Shown here one piece after another: positions 15,895 through 24,502 of a DNA stretch of 47,968 nucleotides (its first letter is position 1; every line of letters begins with the position of its first letter). A model generated the notes under the pieces. It was not told the origin of the DNA and searched no databases. It was given only the letters and a program-made list of their open reading frames with translations. The stretch is from CAZDAM01 sp964503595 (GTDB taxonomy: Bacteria; Muiribacteriota; UBA6191): contig CAZDAM010000012.1 of NCBI GenBank assembly GCA_964503595.1, positions 1-47,968 of the forward strand. Direction: 5' to 3'. The translations under genes were made by a program, and so were the position numbers.

Positions 15895-15938
15895 ATGGGA
15901 CTGATTCAAACCAAAGATAACAAAACAGGTCCCATCAG
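15893..15938 (-). promoter_or_regulatory. Leader hairpin before the exporter Shine-Dalgarno (possible expression platform)
   Basis: GATGGGAC near 15930-15937 and GTCCCATC at 15893-15900 (minus strand) form an 8-bp perfect stem with a loop of about 30 nt. The 3' arm abuts the Shine-Dalgarno. It could be the switching element between the aptamer and translation. No U-tract follows it, so transcription termination at this hairpin is unlikely. Confidence 0.45.
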
Positions 15939-15952
15939 AGCCGTTCTGTCAT

Positions 15953-16060
15953 CCTAAGTCTCATCAGTTCGAGCGATTCCCGAATGCAAGTGCCATGGCC
16001 TCGACCAATTATGTTGACACTTACCCCGCATTGAAGTTCGCGGGCGATTACTCCCCTAAG
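15953..16060 (-). ncRNA. yybP-ykoY manganese riboswitch aptamer (predicted)
   Basis: The leader of the exporter gene carries the marks of this aptamer in order. CUUAGGGGAGUA contains the conserved GGGGAGUA loop. A CCCGC/GCGGG hairpin is the second stem. AAGUGUCAACAUA follows, and AAGUGUCA pairs with UGGCACUU. A UUCGGG/CUCGAA hairpin comes next, then GAUGAGACUUAGG closes the first stem by CUUAGG-CUUAGG pairing (16055-16060 with 15953-15958, two G-U pairs). UCUUAGGGGAGUA and GUCAACAUA also occur, as I recall them, in the E. coli mntP and alx leaders. The downstream gene is a manganese-exporter family member, the expected context. A covariance-model search would settle it. Confidence 0.8.
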
Positions 16061-16086
16061 AAGTGAGGTCAGGGTAGCGAATTGTG

Positions 16087-16092
16087 ATTATA
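16087..16092 (-). promoter_or_regulatory. -10 element of the riboswitch-exporter transcript
   Basis: A perfect TATAAT on the minus strand, placing the 5' end near 16080, about 20 nt before the aptamer. The -35 is not clear (AATATA-like at 17 nt). From here to 16239 I see no gene; a TTGACAC-YAC motif occurs twice (16014 and 16138), of unknown meaning. Confidence 0.55.
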
Positions 16093-16239
16093 GGATCAAG
16101 GATTTCCTATATATTGCCAGCATGCATGTTATTGCAATTGACACTCACTCGGAGTACAGGTCCCTCATATCGATATGGTAGGCAGAAAAGATGCAGAGAA
16201 TTCACGTTGATACTCCTTCTGAAGTCAGGTAAATCCGTT

Positions 16240-17082
16240 TTAGGCTTCGATTCGATGCCTCAAGACCAGGGTCTGAATGGCTTCGATATGCTCTGGAAGC
16301 ACCTCCGGGCAGTTTTCAAGATATGCCTGAGCCTGGGAGGTATGCAGCAGGGCAAGGGCGCTTCGCACAGAAAGAGATGGTTGAATGGCTTCAATCTTCT
16401 GAATCAGATGCTCCTCTGCATGTCGGGAAAGTGAAATCTGCTTTACGAGTCTTTGCATTTCCAGAAGATCGCTTTGAGACAGGATTTTTTCCAGCCGGAA
16501 AGAGGCCGGGATGGAATGGAGCCGGAAGATTTCCCGAAGCTCGTGGGAGCTTGGAGGATTCATGGTATGGGAGAGCAGAAATCGCTCCCGTTCTGCCTGG
16601 GAAAGGGCGATTTGATTCTGGCCCGGATTGATGGAGGCGAAGACCAGAAAGGGCTTGAGGAGGTAAATTCTTTCCCCCTGAAAAATGGTTTCTCCTTCCT
16701 GCATGGCCGCCATCAGATTGCGACGAAACTCCGGCAGGGTGCGGTCAAGCTCCTCGATAAGAACCAGATTGGTTCCCACCAGATCGGCTTCTGTCATGAC
16801 ATGGGTGGTATTCAGCTCCAGGGTTTCTGCCAGGGCCCGGACAGCACTTGATTTTCCGGTACCCGGTTCTCCTTCTATGAGTAGATGCCCTCCGGTCAGA
16901 AGTCCGAGAAACAGGGCATGAAAAAGCTCATGCTGGCCGATGACCTTGCGCTGAACCTCCTGCAGGATTTCTTCAAAGATTTCCGGTCCGGGGACAGTTC
17001 TTGAGACAGTGTTCTGGGAAACTTTGAGGGTGCGGGCGTGCTTCAGGTCTTCAGGCTGAATCTTCTGCACGAAGTACCTCAC
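16240..17082 (-). CDS. MoxR-like AAA+ ATPase, atypical
   Basis: AAA+ ATPase of the MoxR branch, 280 residues from GTG 17082; a GTG at 17070 is an alternative. It shows VIGQHELFHALFLGLLTGGH, Walker A GEPGTGKSSA and a shortened middle: after EADLVGTN it runs straight into LVLIEELDRTLPEFRRNLM and AAMQEGETIFQG. Canonical MoxR has about 20 more residues there (pre-sensor and GPIFAN segment), and Walker B ends DE rather than EE. Sensor I (FLVFASINPGQN) and an Arg-finger region (AERERFLLSH) are present. MoxR genes usually neighbour DUF58 or VWA genes; here it overlaps the end of a mechanosensitive channel gene by 32 bp. Confidence 0.8.
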   Translation of the reverse strand: MRYFVQKIQPEDLKHARTLKVSQNTVSRTVPGPEIFEEILQEVQRKVIGQHELFHALFLGLLTGGHLLIEGEPGTGKSSAVRALAETLELNTTHVMTEADLVGTNLVLIEELDRTLPEFRRNLMAAMQEGETIFQGERIYLLKPFLVFASINPGQNQIALSQAERERFLLSHTMNPPSSHELREIFRLHSIPASFRLEKILSQSDLLEMQRLVKQISLSRHAEEHLIQKIEAIQPSLSVRSALALLHTSQAQAYLENCPEVLPEHIEAIQTLVLRHRIEA

Positions 17083-18358
17083 GCTGCATATGTCCCAGAC
17101 TCTTGAAATCCATGCCGGAAGGATTCTGGAAGATGCTCAGACCGAACTGGGGCAGGGCAGCCAGAATATGATCGAAAAGATCGGACTGGATCCCTTCATA
17201 TTCTGCCCAGACAGTTGTGTTGGTGAAGCAGTAGATCTGCATTGGTATGCCCTGGGCAGCAGGTTCCAGCAGACGAACCATCAGGGTCATATCCTGGCGG
17301 ATCCGGGGGTGATTTTTCAGGTAGTCCTTCAGGTAGGCCCGGAAGGTGCCAAGGTTGGTCAGGCGTCTTCCATTGATGGGAATGGCCGTGTCGGCTCCCA
17401 GTTTGTCATTGTGATCCCTGACTTCCCTGGTGCGGTCCGTGAGGTAGTTTTTCAGGATCTGGACCTTCATGAGATTCTCCAGATCGGGATCTCCCAGAAA
17501 ACGGACACTCTGGGTATCAATCAGAAGATTGCGGCAGATCCGGCGACCACCGCTTTGCTGCATGCCACGCCAGTTCTTAAAGGATTCCTCAATCAGCTTG
17601 GAAGTTGGGATTGTGGTGATGGTCTTGTCCCAGTTCTGGACCTTCACGGTGTGAAGAGCCATATCGATGACATCGCCATCCGCGTTGTACTGGGGCATTT
17701 CAATCCAGTCTCCGATTCGCACCATATCATTGGTCTGGATCTGGACACTGGCCACGACGGAAAGAATGGTGTCCTTGAATACCAGAAGAAGTACCGCAGT
17801 CAGGGCTCCCAGCCCGGACAGGAAGAAGAGAGGGGATTTATTCAGAAGAAGCGAGAAGGACAAGAGGAGTCCCAGGATAAAGAGAATGAGTTTGGCGACT
17901 TGCAAAAAGCCCTTGATCGGACGGTTTCGGGAGACTTCAAAAGTGGAGTAGATCGAGTTGGTGGCATCGAAAATATCCTGGATCAGAGCAAGGAATGCCC
18001 ATAGAAGCCAGATCAGGGCCAGGTTCTTGACGGCGGCCATGGGCACGGGAGTAAGTCCGGCCAGGTGATAGGCCATAAGGGCTGGCAGCATATGGGCGAG
18101 CTTCTGGAGGGGGTTTTCCTTGATCAGAAGATCAAGCCAGGGATGGCTGGAAAGGCGTAGCAGAAAAGGGATCAGAAGGACTTTCACCCAGCGGCGGGTC
18201 AGGCGGAAGGCCAGACCGCAGCTCAGGACGACCAGGATGAGGCCGAGGATGTCCAGAAGAAAGGGGTAGTTATGCAGGAAAGCGGCCAGCTTGCGGGAGC
18301 CGGCGGAATCCAGAAGAGAGGTTATCCATGAGGGAGAAGAAGTAAAATCAGGTTGCAT
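17051..18358 (-). CDS. YbdG-type MscS-family mechanosensitive channel
   Basis: Inner-membrane channel of the MscS superfamily, close to E. coli YbdG (MscM). The protein is 435 residues from ATG 18358, with about five hydrophobic helices in the first 200 residues. The pore helix is followed by the beta-domain signature VRIGDWIEMPQYNADGDVID, then HTVKVQNWDKTITTIPTSKL and SFKNWRGMQQSGGRRICRNL, all strongly YbdG-like. The upstream extension of the frame to 18637 is rejected because it runs through the divergent gene. It probably opens on osmotic downshock. A TAGCAT element lies 8 nt upstream of the ATG without a Shine-Dalgarno sequence. The downstream MoxR-like gene overlaps it. Confidence 0.9.
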   Translation of the reverse strand: MQPDFTSSPSWITSLLDSAGSRKLAAFLHNYPFLLDILGLILVVLSCGLAFRLTRRWVKVLLIPFLLRLSSHPWLDLLIKENPLQKLAHMLPALMAYHLAGLTPVPMAAVKNLALIWLLWAFLALIQDIFDATNSIYSTFEVSRNRPIKGFLQVAKLILFILGLLLSFSLLLNKSPLFFLSGLGALTAVLLLVFKDTILSVVASVQIQTNDMVRIGDWIEMPQYNADGDVIDMALHTVKVQNWDKTITTIPTSKLIEESFKNWRGMQQSGGRRICRNLLIDTQSVRFLGDPDLENLMKVQILKNYLTDRTREVRDHNDKLGADTAIPINGRRLTNLGTFRAYLKDYLKNHPRIRQDMTLMVRLLEPAAQGIPMQIYCFTNTTVWAEYEGIQSDLFDHILAALPQFGLSIFQNPSGMDFKSLGHMQREVLRAEDSA

Positions 18359-18382
18359 AATGCATGATGCTACCAGCATGAT
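18353..18382 (+). promoter_or_regulatory. Promoter of the RibD-C/DHFR-like gene, leaderless type
   Basis: TTGCAT (18353-18358), an 18-nt spacer and CATGAT (18377-18382), ending 6 nt before the ATG at 18389. The -35 overlaps the start codon of the divergent channel gene, so the two promoters interlock in about 30 bp. Confidence 0.5.
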
Positions 18383-18388
18383 CCGGGT

Positions 18389-18901
18389 ATGACCAGATTT
18401 CCCATGATTGCAGCCATCAGTCTGGATGGTCGTCTGGCTTCTCATCCGGACCTGCCTCCGGATTTCACTTCCAGAGCGGATAAGCGTCATCTGAAGGAAG
18501 TTCTGGATGGACATGACTGGCTTCTGATTGGTCGCCGCTCCTTTGAGATATCGGAATCGATCCTGAAAAGAAGAAAATGCATCGTGTTTACCCGGAAAGT
18601 CAGAGAAGCCGTGAAAATCCACAAGGGGCTCTGGCATTGTCCGCTTCAGTCACGATTCCTTGAAGAGATTCTGGCAAAGGAACAGGCTGAAAATCCCATT
18701 CTTCTGGGGGGCGGAGAAATCTATTCCTGGTTTTTAGGCCAGAAGCTGGTAGAGCGGCTGATTCTGACCCTTGAACCGGTGCTTCTGGGAAGAGGTCCAC
18801 TTCTTTGTGAGCTGGGTGAGAACATCTCCTTGGAAGAGATTCAGACCCAATCTCTGAATGAATCCGGAACTATTTTACTGAAGGCCAGAATCAAAGCCTG
18901 A
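18389..18901 (+). CDS. RibD C-terminal/dihydrofolate-reductase-fold protein
   Basis: NADPH-dependent reductase fold of the RibD-C/DHFR superfamily, 170 residues. It has the N-terminal PMIAAISLDGRLA, DWLLIGRRSFE, and the conserved C-terminal part LLGGGEIYSWFLGQKLVERL followed by LTLEPVLLGRGPLL. Family members include the reductase domain of riboflavin biosynthesis and stand-alone proteins of unknown substrate. There is no deaminase domain and no riboflavin gene nearby, so the substrate is uncertain. It lies divergently from the channel gene and upstream of sucA on the same strand. Confidence 0.82.
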   Translation: MTRFPMIAAISLDGRLASHPDLPPDFTSRADKRHLKEVLDGHDWLLIGRRSFEISESILKRRKCIVFTRKVREAVKIHKGLWHCPLQSRFLEEILAKEQAENPILLGGGEIYSWFLGQKLVERLILTLEPVLLGRGPLLCELGENISLEEIQTQSLNESGTILLKARIKA

Positions 18902-18942
18902 AGTTCGGCGGACTTACGGTTTCGTTCTTCAGGGTCTTGGGC

Positions 18943-18990
18943 TATACTTGCCAACCACTGAAACCAGCACGAAACGGGGGAGAGGCTGTG
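18943..18990 (+). promoter_or_regulatory. Promoter -10 and GTG start region of sucA
   Basis: TATACT at 18943-18948 with a weak -35 (TTCGTT, 16-nt spacer). GGGGGAGAGG lies just before GTG 18988, which gives the conserved N-terminus SKEDFFQRANLDYLEDMY. The in-frame ATG at 18937 would lie upstream of the -10 and is rejected. Confidence 0.55.
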
Positions 18991-21786
18991 TCCAAAGAGG
19001 ACTTTTTCCAAAGGGCAAATCTCGACTACCTGGAAGACATGTATGCCCGCTTCCAGAAAGATCCGGGATCCGTAAACGACGAACTGCGCCATTTTTTCAC
19101 CGGCTTTGATCTGGCCCGCACCCAGATAGAAATTCAGCGTGATACAGGAGCCATCCACCGGGAGGTTCTGCCCGCTGTTTTAGGGGCGGACTCCTCTTCC
19201 ATGGACTATTCCTCGATTCCTGTGGATGATCAGTCCAAGGTTGTGGAACTGATTGAGGGTTATCGGCGCATGGGCCATCAGAATGCGGATCTGTCCCCTC
19301 TCGGGAGTCGCGAGCGTTCGGCCAAGCTCGATCTTTTTACCTATGGCCTGCGTGAGGATCAGCGACACCAAAGCTATTACACCGGCAGTCTGTTCGGTCC
19401 GGAAAAGGCTCCTTTAGGGGAGATTATCGATTTTCTGGAAGAAACCTACTGTGGCAGGGTCGGAGTGGAACTGACCTCAATTGAAGATGTCGAGGAACTG
19501 CGCTGGCTTCAGCGCAAGGTCGAGTCTTCCCGCAATAAAACAGAATTTTCCCGTCAGGAGAAACTGGCGATCTATGAGGGACTGTACCGGGCCGAGGGCT
19601 TTGAGAAGTTCCTGCATACCCGTTTTGTCGGTCAGAAGCGTTTTTCTCTGGAAGGTCTGGATTCCCTGGTTCCTCTCCTGAACGGCATGGTGGAACAGGC
19701 TGGCGTGGAAGGGATCGAGGAGATCTTTCTGGGCATGGCCCACCGGGGCCGCCTGAATGTTCTGACCAATATCTTCAAAAAACCCTATCAGGCCGTTTTT
19801 GCTGAATTTGATGGGGAAAATCTGGGTGTGGATGGCGATGGCGATGTGAAATATCACATGGGCTATGCCAATGAGATTCCGACCGGTTCCGGTCGCAATG
19901 TCTACATTGCCCTCAATCCAAACCCTTCTCATCTTGAGCTGGTCAACCCGGTCATTCTGGGGAAATGTTACAGCCGTCAGTCCACCATGGGCGATCAGGA
20001 ACGGAAAAAGGTCATGCCGGTGCTTCTTCACGGGGATGCCGCCTTTGCCGGCCAGGGTATCAATATGGAAGTGCTTCAGCTCTCCCGCCTGGAAGGTTAC
20101 GGGGTGGGGGGAACTCTGCATGTGATTCTGGATAACCAGATCGGCTTTACGGCAGAGGCTCATGAAACCCGCTCCACCCGTTATCCGACGGATTTGTTCA
20201 AGATGGCCGGATGTCCAGTATTTCATGTGAACGGAGATGATCCGGAAGCTGCTGTGCATGCGATTCGTCTGGCGGTGGAATACCGTCAGAAATTCGGTCG
20301 TGATGTGGCCGTGGATCTGATTGGCTATCGTCGGCATGGGCACAACGAAGGGGATGAACCCATGTTCACCCAGCCTTCCATGTACAGTTTCATCAGGAAG
20401 CATGCCACAGCCTGCAAACAGTACCGCGAGCAGCTGGTTCAGTCCGGATTTCAGGATCAGGAACTGAAAGATATTGAGACAAAGGTGGATCAGGAGCTGG
20501 AAGAAGGCTTTGATAAGGCCAGGGCTCATGAGCCGATCAAGCTTCGGAATGAACCCCGTTTCGGCTGGCAGGATATCGTTAAGAAAGACGGCGAAGTTCA
20601 CAATACCGGAGTGAAACTTGAAATTCTGGATCAGCTGGTGGAAAAGCTTTCTTCCATTCCGGAAGATTTAAAGGCCAACCGCAAGGTCCGCAAATTTCAT
20701 GAGGGGCGTAAAGAAAGCTGGCAGAAGGATCAGGTGGACTGGAATTTCGCCGAGTCCCTGGCCTTTGGCAGTACTCTTCTTGAAGGACATCCGGTCCGTC
20801 TTTCCGGTCAGGATGTGCAAAGAGGAACCTTTACCCAGAGAAATGTGGTTTTGCAGTCAGAAGATGGAGGGGAATACATTCCGCTCAATCAGCTTGGTGA
20901 GGATCAGGCTCAGCTGACAGTTTACAACTCGGCTCTTTCAGAGCTTGCCGTCCTTGGGTTTGATTACGGTTTTTCCCTGAGCAACCCAAATGCCCTGGTT
21001 GCCTGGGAAGCTCAGTTCGGTGATTTTGCCAACGGTGCCCAGAGTATGGTGGACAACTTCATCAGTTCGGCAGAAAGCAAATGGAACCGTCATTCCGGAC
21101 TGGTTTTTCTGTTGCCCCACGGCTACGAGGGGGCCGGGCCAGAGCATTCCAGTGCCCGTCTGGAAAGATGGTTGCAGCTTTGTGCTGAAGAAAACCTGAG
21201 GGTGTGCAACTGTACGACTCCAGCCAACTACTTCCACGTGCTGCGCCGTCAGGTCGTTCATAAGGACCGCAAGCCTCTGGTTCTGATGACTCCCAAAAGC
21301 CTTTTGAGGCATCGCCGGGCGGTTTCGGCCCGTGAGGAATTTGCCGACAGTCGTCATTTTGAACCGATTCTGGTTGGCCGTCCCGATGGCACTCGCCAGA
21401 AGGCGGAGTCCGTGACCAGGGTTCTGGCCATGAGTGGCAAGATTTACTACGATATTCTGGAAAAACTCGAAGAGTCCGGGGCTGAAGGGATTGAGCTGGT
21501 TCGTCTGGAGCAGATCTATCCGTTTCCCGAGCAGGAACTTTCCGAGCTGATTCAGGGTTTGCCGAACCTGAAGGAATTCGTCTGGGTTCAGGAAGAAAAG
21601 AAAAATATGGGTGCATGGTTCTTTGTGGAACCTCGCTTGCGGGAACTTCTGGAAGCCAGGAGCCTTGTTCCCCAGTATATCGGACGGAAACCGGGGGCTT
21701 CTCCGGCTACCGGTTTTGCCAAGGTACATGGTCGTGAGCAGGCCGAAATTGTGCAGAGAGCCCTCGAGGGAATGGAGCAGAAATGA
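18988..21786 (+). CDS. sucA: 2-oxoglutarate dehydrogenase E1 component
   Basis: Thiamine-diphosphate enzyme of the TCA cycle that decarboxylates 2-oxoglutarate and transfers succinyl to the lipoyl group of SucB. From GTG 18988 it has 932 residues, matching E. coli SucA (933). Family signatures include SGDEYEQ-free N-terminal LDYLEDMYARF, GMAHRGRLNVLTNI, GSGRNVYIALNPNPSHLE, LHGDAAFAGQGI, IGYRRHGHNEGDEPMF, and C-terminal LPHGYEGAGPEHSSARLERW. The ThDP/Mg site and the active-site histidines lie in these segments. The stop overlaps the sucB start by four bases (ATGA). It indicates a complete oxidative TCA branch. Confidence 0.97.
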   Translation: MSKEDFFQRANLDYLEDMYARFQKDPGSVNDELRHFFTGFDLARTQIEIQRDTGAIHREVLPAVLGADSSSMDYSSIPVDDQSKVVELIEGYRRMGHQNADLSPLGSRERSAKLDLFTYGLREDQRHQSYYTGSLFGPEKAPLGEIIDFLEETYCGRVGVELTSIEDVEELRWLQRKVESSRNKTEFSRQEKLAIYEGLYRAEGFEKFLHTRFVGQKRFSLEGLDSLVPLLNGMVEQAGVEGIEEIFLGMAHRGRLNVLTNIFKKPYQAVFAEFDGENLGVDGDGDVKYHMGYANEIPTGSGRNVYIALNPNPSHLELVNPVILGKCYSRQSTMGDQERKKVMPVLLHGDAAFAGQGINMEVLQLSRLEGYGVGGTLHVILDNQIGFTAEAHETRSTRYPTDLFKMAGCPVFHVNGDDPEAAVHAIRLAVEYRQKFGRDVAVDLIGYRRHGHNEGDEPMFTQPSMYSFIRKHATACKQYREQLVQSGFQDQELKDIETKVDQELEEGFDKARAHEPIKLRNEPRFGWQDIVKKDGEVHNTGVKLEILDQLVEKLSSIPEDLKANRKVRKFHEGRKESWQKDQVDWNFAESLAFGSTLLEGHPVRLSGQDVQRGTFTQRNVVLQSEDGGEYIPLNQLGEDQAQLTVYNSALSELAVLGFDYGFSLSNPNALVAWEAQFGDFANGAQSMVDNFISSAESKWNRHSGLVFLLPHGYEGAGPEHSSARLERWLQLCAEENLRVCNCTTPANYFHVLRRQVVHKDRKPLVLMTPKSLLRHRRAVSAREEFADSRHFEPILVGRPDGTRQKAESVTRVLAMSGKIYYDILEKLEESGAEGIELVRLEQIYPFPEQELSELIQGLPNLKEFVWVQEEKKNMGAWFFVEPRLRELLEARSLVPQYIGRKPGASPATGFAKVHGREQAEIVQRALEGMEQK

Positions 21787-23009
21787 GCACGATTGATATT
21801 GTAATGCCCAGCCCGGGCGAATCCGTGACGGAAGCCCAGATTGCTTCCTGGTTCAAGCAGTCTGGTGAGCAGATTCAGAAGAACGATGTGATTCTGGAAC
21901 TGGAAACCGATAAGGCCTCTCTTGAGATTGTAGCCGAAGCCGATGGAGTTCTGGAGATTCTGATTGAAGAAGGCGAAGTCGTTCCGGTTGGCTCTGTTCT
22001 GGGTCGCATTGATACTGCAGCAACCGGTGGCTCTGCCCCGGCGGTGGAAAAACCGGCAGAAAAGGTCGCCCAGACTCAGGAAACTCCGGCTCCAGCTGCT
22101 TCTGGCGGACACGACGGCTTCAAAAGCCCGGCAGTTGCCCGTCTGAGTGAAGAGAAGAATGTGGATGTGAAGGACGTCACGGGAACCGGCAAGGATGGCC
22201 GTGTCACCAAGGAAGATGTTCTGAATCACCTGGAAAAGCGTCCGTCTGCTATGCCTCAGGGCATTGGTGTCCGGGAGGAATCTGCTCCGGCTCCGGCGGC
22301 TTCAGGGCATCGCTCCGAGAAAACAGTAGCCATGAGCATGATGCGTCGCCGTATTGCCCAGCGTCTCAAGGAAGTCCAGAATACGGCTGCCATTCTGACC
22401 ACCTTCAATGAAGTGGATCTGAGTGCGGTTATGGATCTTCGCGCCCGCTACAAGGATAAGTTCAAGGAAGTGCATGATGCCGGACTCGGCTTCATGGGCT
22501 TTTTCACCAAAGCCGTTATCGAAGGACTCAAGCGCTTTCCGGCCGTGAATGCCGAGATGCGTGGAACGGACATCATCTTCAAGGATTACTACGATGTCGG
22601 AGTCGCGGTCAGCACGGAAAAAGGGCTGGTTGTTCCAGTGGTTCGCAATGCGGAATCCTTGAGTGTTGCCGGAATTGAAAAGGAAATCGTAAGGCTGGCC
22701 AAACGGGCTCGTGACGGTAAGATTGGAATTGATGAAATGACTGGGGGTACTTTCACCATCACCAATGGTGGGGTGTTTGGTTCCATGCTGTCCACTCCCA
22801 TTCTGAATGCTCCCCAGACGGCGATTCTTGGTATGCATACCATTCAGAAACGCCCGGTTGTGGTGGAGGATCAGATCGTGATTCGTCCCATGATGTATCT
22901 GGCTGTTTCCTATGATCATCGTGTGATTGATGGCAAGGAAGCGGTACAGTTTCTGGTCACTGTGAAGCAGTGTCTGGAAGATCCGGCCCGTCTGCTTCTG
23001 GAGGTGTGA
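21783..23009 (+). CDS. sucB: Dihydrolipoyl succinyltransferase E2 component
   Basis: Core of the 2-oxoglutarate dehydrogenase complex, 408 residues. The N-terminal lipoyl domain has the lipoylated lysine in ELETDKASLEI (about residue 43). A Pro/Ala-rich linker follows, then the peripheral subunit-binding domain (SPAVARLSEEKNVDVKDVTG) and the acyltransferase domain. That domain carries the catalytic motif SYDHRVIDGKEAVQFL near the C-terminus. It is coupled to sucA by a 4-bp overlap and is one base from lpd. Confidence 0.96.
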   Translation: MSTIDIVMPSPGESVTEAQIASWFKQSGEQIQKNDVILELETDKASLEIVAEADGVLEILIEEGEVVPVGSVLGRIDTAATGGSAPAVEKPAEKVAQTQETPAPAASGGHDGFKSPAVARLSEEKNVDVKDVTGTGKDGRVTKEDVLNHLEKRPSAMPQGIGVREESAPAPAASGHRSEKTVAMSMMRRRIAQRLKEVQNTAAILTTFNEVDLSAVMDLRARYKDKFKEVHDAGLGFMGFFTKAVIEGLKRFPAVNAEMRGTDIIFKDYYDVGVAVSTEKGLVVPVVRNAESLSVAGIEKEIVRLAKRARDGKIGIDEMTGGTFTITNGGVFGSMLSTPILNAPQTAILGMHTIQKRPVVVEDQIVIRPMMYLAVSYDHRVIDGKEAVQFLVTVKQCLEDPARLLLEV

Positions 23010-23010
23010 A

Positions 23011-24408
23011 GTGGCTGATACTTTTGATCTGATTGTCATCGGTGGTGGTCCTGCCGGTTACCATGCGGCCATTCGTGGAGCACAGCTGGGTCTGAAAACG
23101 GCCTGTGTGGAAAAAAGCCCGGCCCTTGGAGGAACCTGTCTGAATGTGGGCTGTATTCCTTCCAAGGCACTCCTGGAGTCCTCCGAGAATTATGAGAAGG
23201 CCCAGCATCATTTTCAGGAGCATGGGATTGATGTCAGTGGTGTGAGCCTCAACCTTCAAAAGATGCTCAAGCGCAAGGATGAAGTGGTGAAGGGTCTCAC
23301 CGGCGGTATTGCCGGCCTGTTCAAAAAGCATAAAATTACGAGCTACAGCGGTCATGGTCGCCTGCTTGGGAATAGTGAAGTTCAGGTTGATGGAGAGAAT
23401 CCGACTAAAATTTCCGGTAAGCATATTGTTCTGGCCTCAGGCTCTGTTCCGGTCGATATCAAGGCCTTTCCGATCGATGAAAAAAGAGTTCTGAGCTCGA
23501 CGGGTGCTTTGAGCATTCCTGAAGTTCCCAGGCATCTGGTGGTCATTGGTGGCGGGGTGATCGGTCTTGAACTGGGCTCGGTCTGGAGGCGTCTGGGAGC
23601 CAAGGTTTCCGTGATTGAAGCCATGGACAGGATTTGTCCGTTTCTGGATTCGGGTCTTTCCAAGGATTTTCAGAAATCCCTGAAGAAACAGGGAATGGAC
23701 TTCTATCTGAACTCCAGGGTTCAGGCTGTGGAGCATCAGGGGGGAGATCCTCTGAAGGTTGTCTTTACTGCCAGGGACAAGGAAGAATCCCTGGCCTGTG
23801 ACTATGTTCTGGTGGCGGTAGGGCGTCGCCCTTATGCTGACGGTCTGGGGCTTGATGTGGCTGGTGTGAAAACCAATGAGCGTGGCTTTGTGGTCGTGGA
23901 TGAACATTTCCGCACCAATGTAGCCGGTGTCTATGCCGTCGGAGATCTGGTCCCGGGACCGATGCTTGCCCATAAGGCCATGGAAGATGCCGTCTGCTGC
24001 GTGGAGCGCATTGCCGGGGTTGCCGGTCATGTGGACTACAACCTGATTCCCTGGGTTATCTATACCCATCCGGAGATTGCCGGAGTGGGCATGACTGAGG
24101 AGCAGGCCAAGGAGAGCGGCCATGAAATCAGGGTGGGGAAATTCCCGTTCATGGCTTCCGGGCGTGCTCGGGCAGCAGGGGATACCGAAGGCTATGTCAA
24201 GCTGATTGCCGATGCCAAAACAGATCGCTTGCTTGGTGCCCATCTGATGGGAGCCAAGGTTTCCGAAATCGTAGCGGAACTGGTACTGGCCCTGGAATAT
24301 CATGCTTCTGCTGAAGATATTGCCCGTACCGTTCATGCCCATCCAACGCTCTCTGAAGCTGTCAAGGAAGCGGCTCTTGGGGTTCATGGAGAAATGATTC
24401 ATCTCTGA
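23011..24408 (+). CDS. lpd: Dihydrolipoyl dehydrogenase E3 component
   Basis: FAD enzyme that reoxidises the lipoyl group, 465 residues. It starts at GTG 23011 with GGAGGTGT overlapping the sucB stop. It shows the FAD motif VIGGGPAGYHAAI, the redox disulfide GGTCLNVGCIPSKAL, the NAD motif VVIGGGVIGLELGSV and the C-terminal active-site HAHPTLSEAVKEAA. As the third gene of sucAB-lpd, it is probably devoted to this complex and may also serve others. Confidence 0.96.
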   Translation: MADTFDLIVIGGGPAGYHAAIRGAQLGLKTACVEKSPALGGTCLNVGCIPSKALLESSENYEKAQHHFQEHGIDVSGVSLNLQKMLKRKDEVVKGLTGGIAGLFKKHKITSYSGHGRLLGNSEVQVDGENPTKISGKHIVLASGSVPVDIKAFPIDEKRVLSSTGALSIPEVPRHLVVIGGGVIGLELGSVWRRLGAKVSVIEAMDRICPFLDSGLSKDFQKSLKKQGMDFYLNSRVQAVEHQGGDPLKVVFTARDKEESLACDYVLVAVGRRPYADGLGLDVAGVKTNERGFVVVDEHFRTNVAGVYAVGDLVPGPMLAHKAMEDAVCCVERIAGVAGHVDYNLIPWVIYTHPEIAGVGMTEEQAKESGHEIRVGKFPFMASGRARAAGDTEGYVKLIADAKTDRLLGAHLMGAKVSEIVAELVLALEYHASAEDIARTVHAHPTLSEAVKEAALGVHGEMIHL

Positions 24409-24426
24409 TTTTTGAGAGATTCATGC

Positions 24427-24456
24427 AAAAAGCCGCCCGAAATTCGGCTTTTTTTC
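24427..24456 (+). terminator. Rho-independent terminator of sucAB-lpd
   Basis: AAAAAGCCG and CGGCTTTTTTT form a stem with a 9-nt loop and a T-tract just after the lpd stop. Confidence 0.85.
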
Positions 24457-24502
24457 TTGCGATTTTTCATTAATTTTTCCCTGGGATCCGGGCTTAAAAA
24501 CC

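Noticed and set aside
15935..16087. 51-codon open frame on the minus strand in the exporter leader
   Set aside because: It has no start codon except very late, and the same bases carry the conserved manganese-aptamer motifs.
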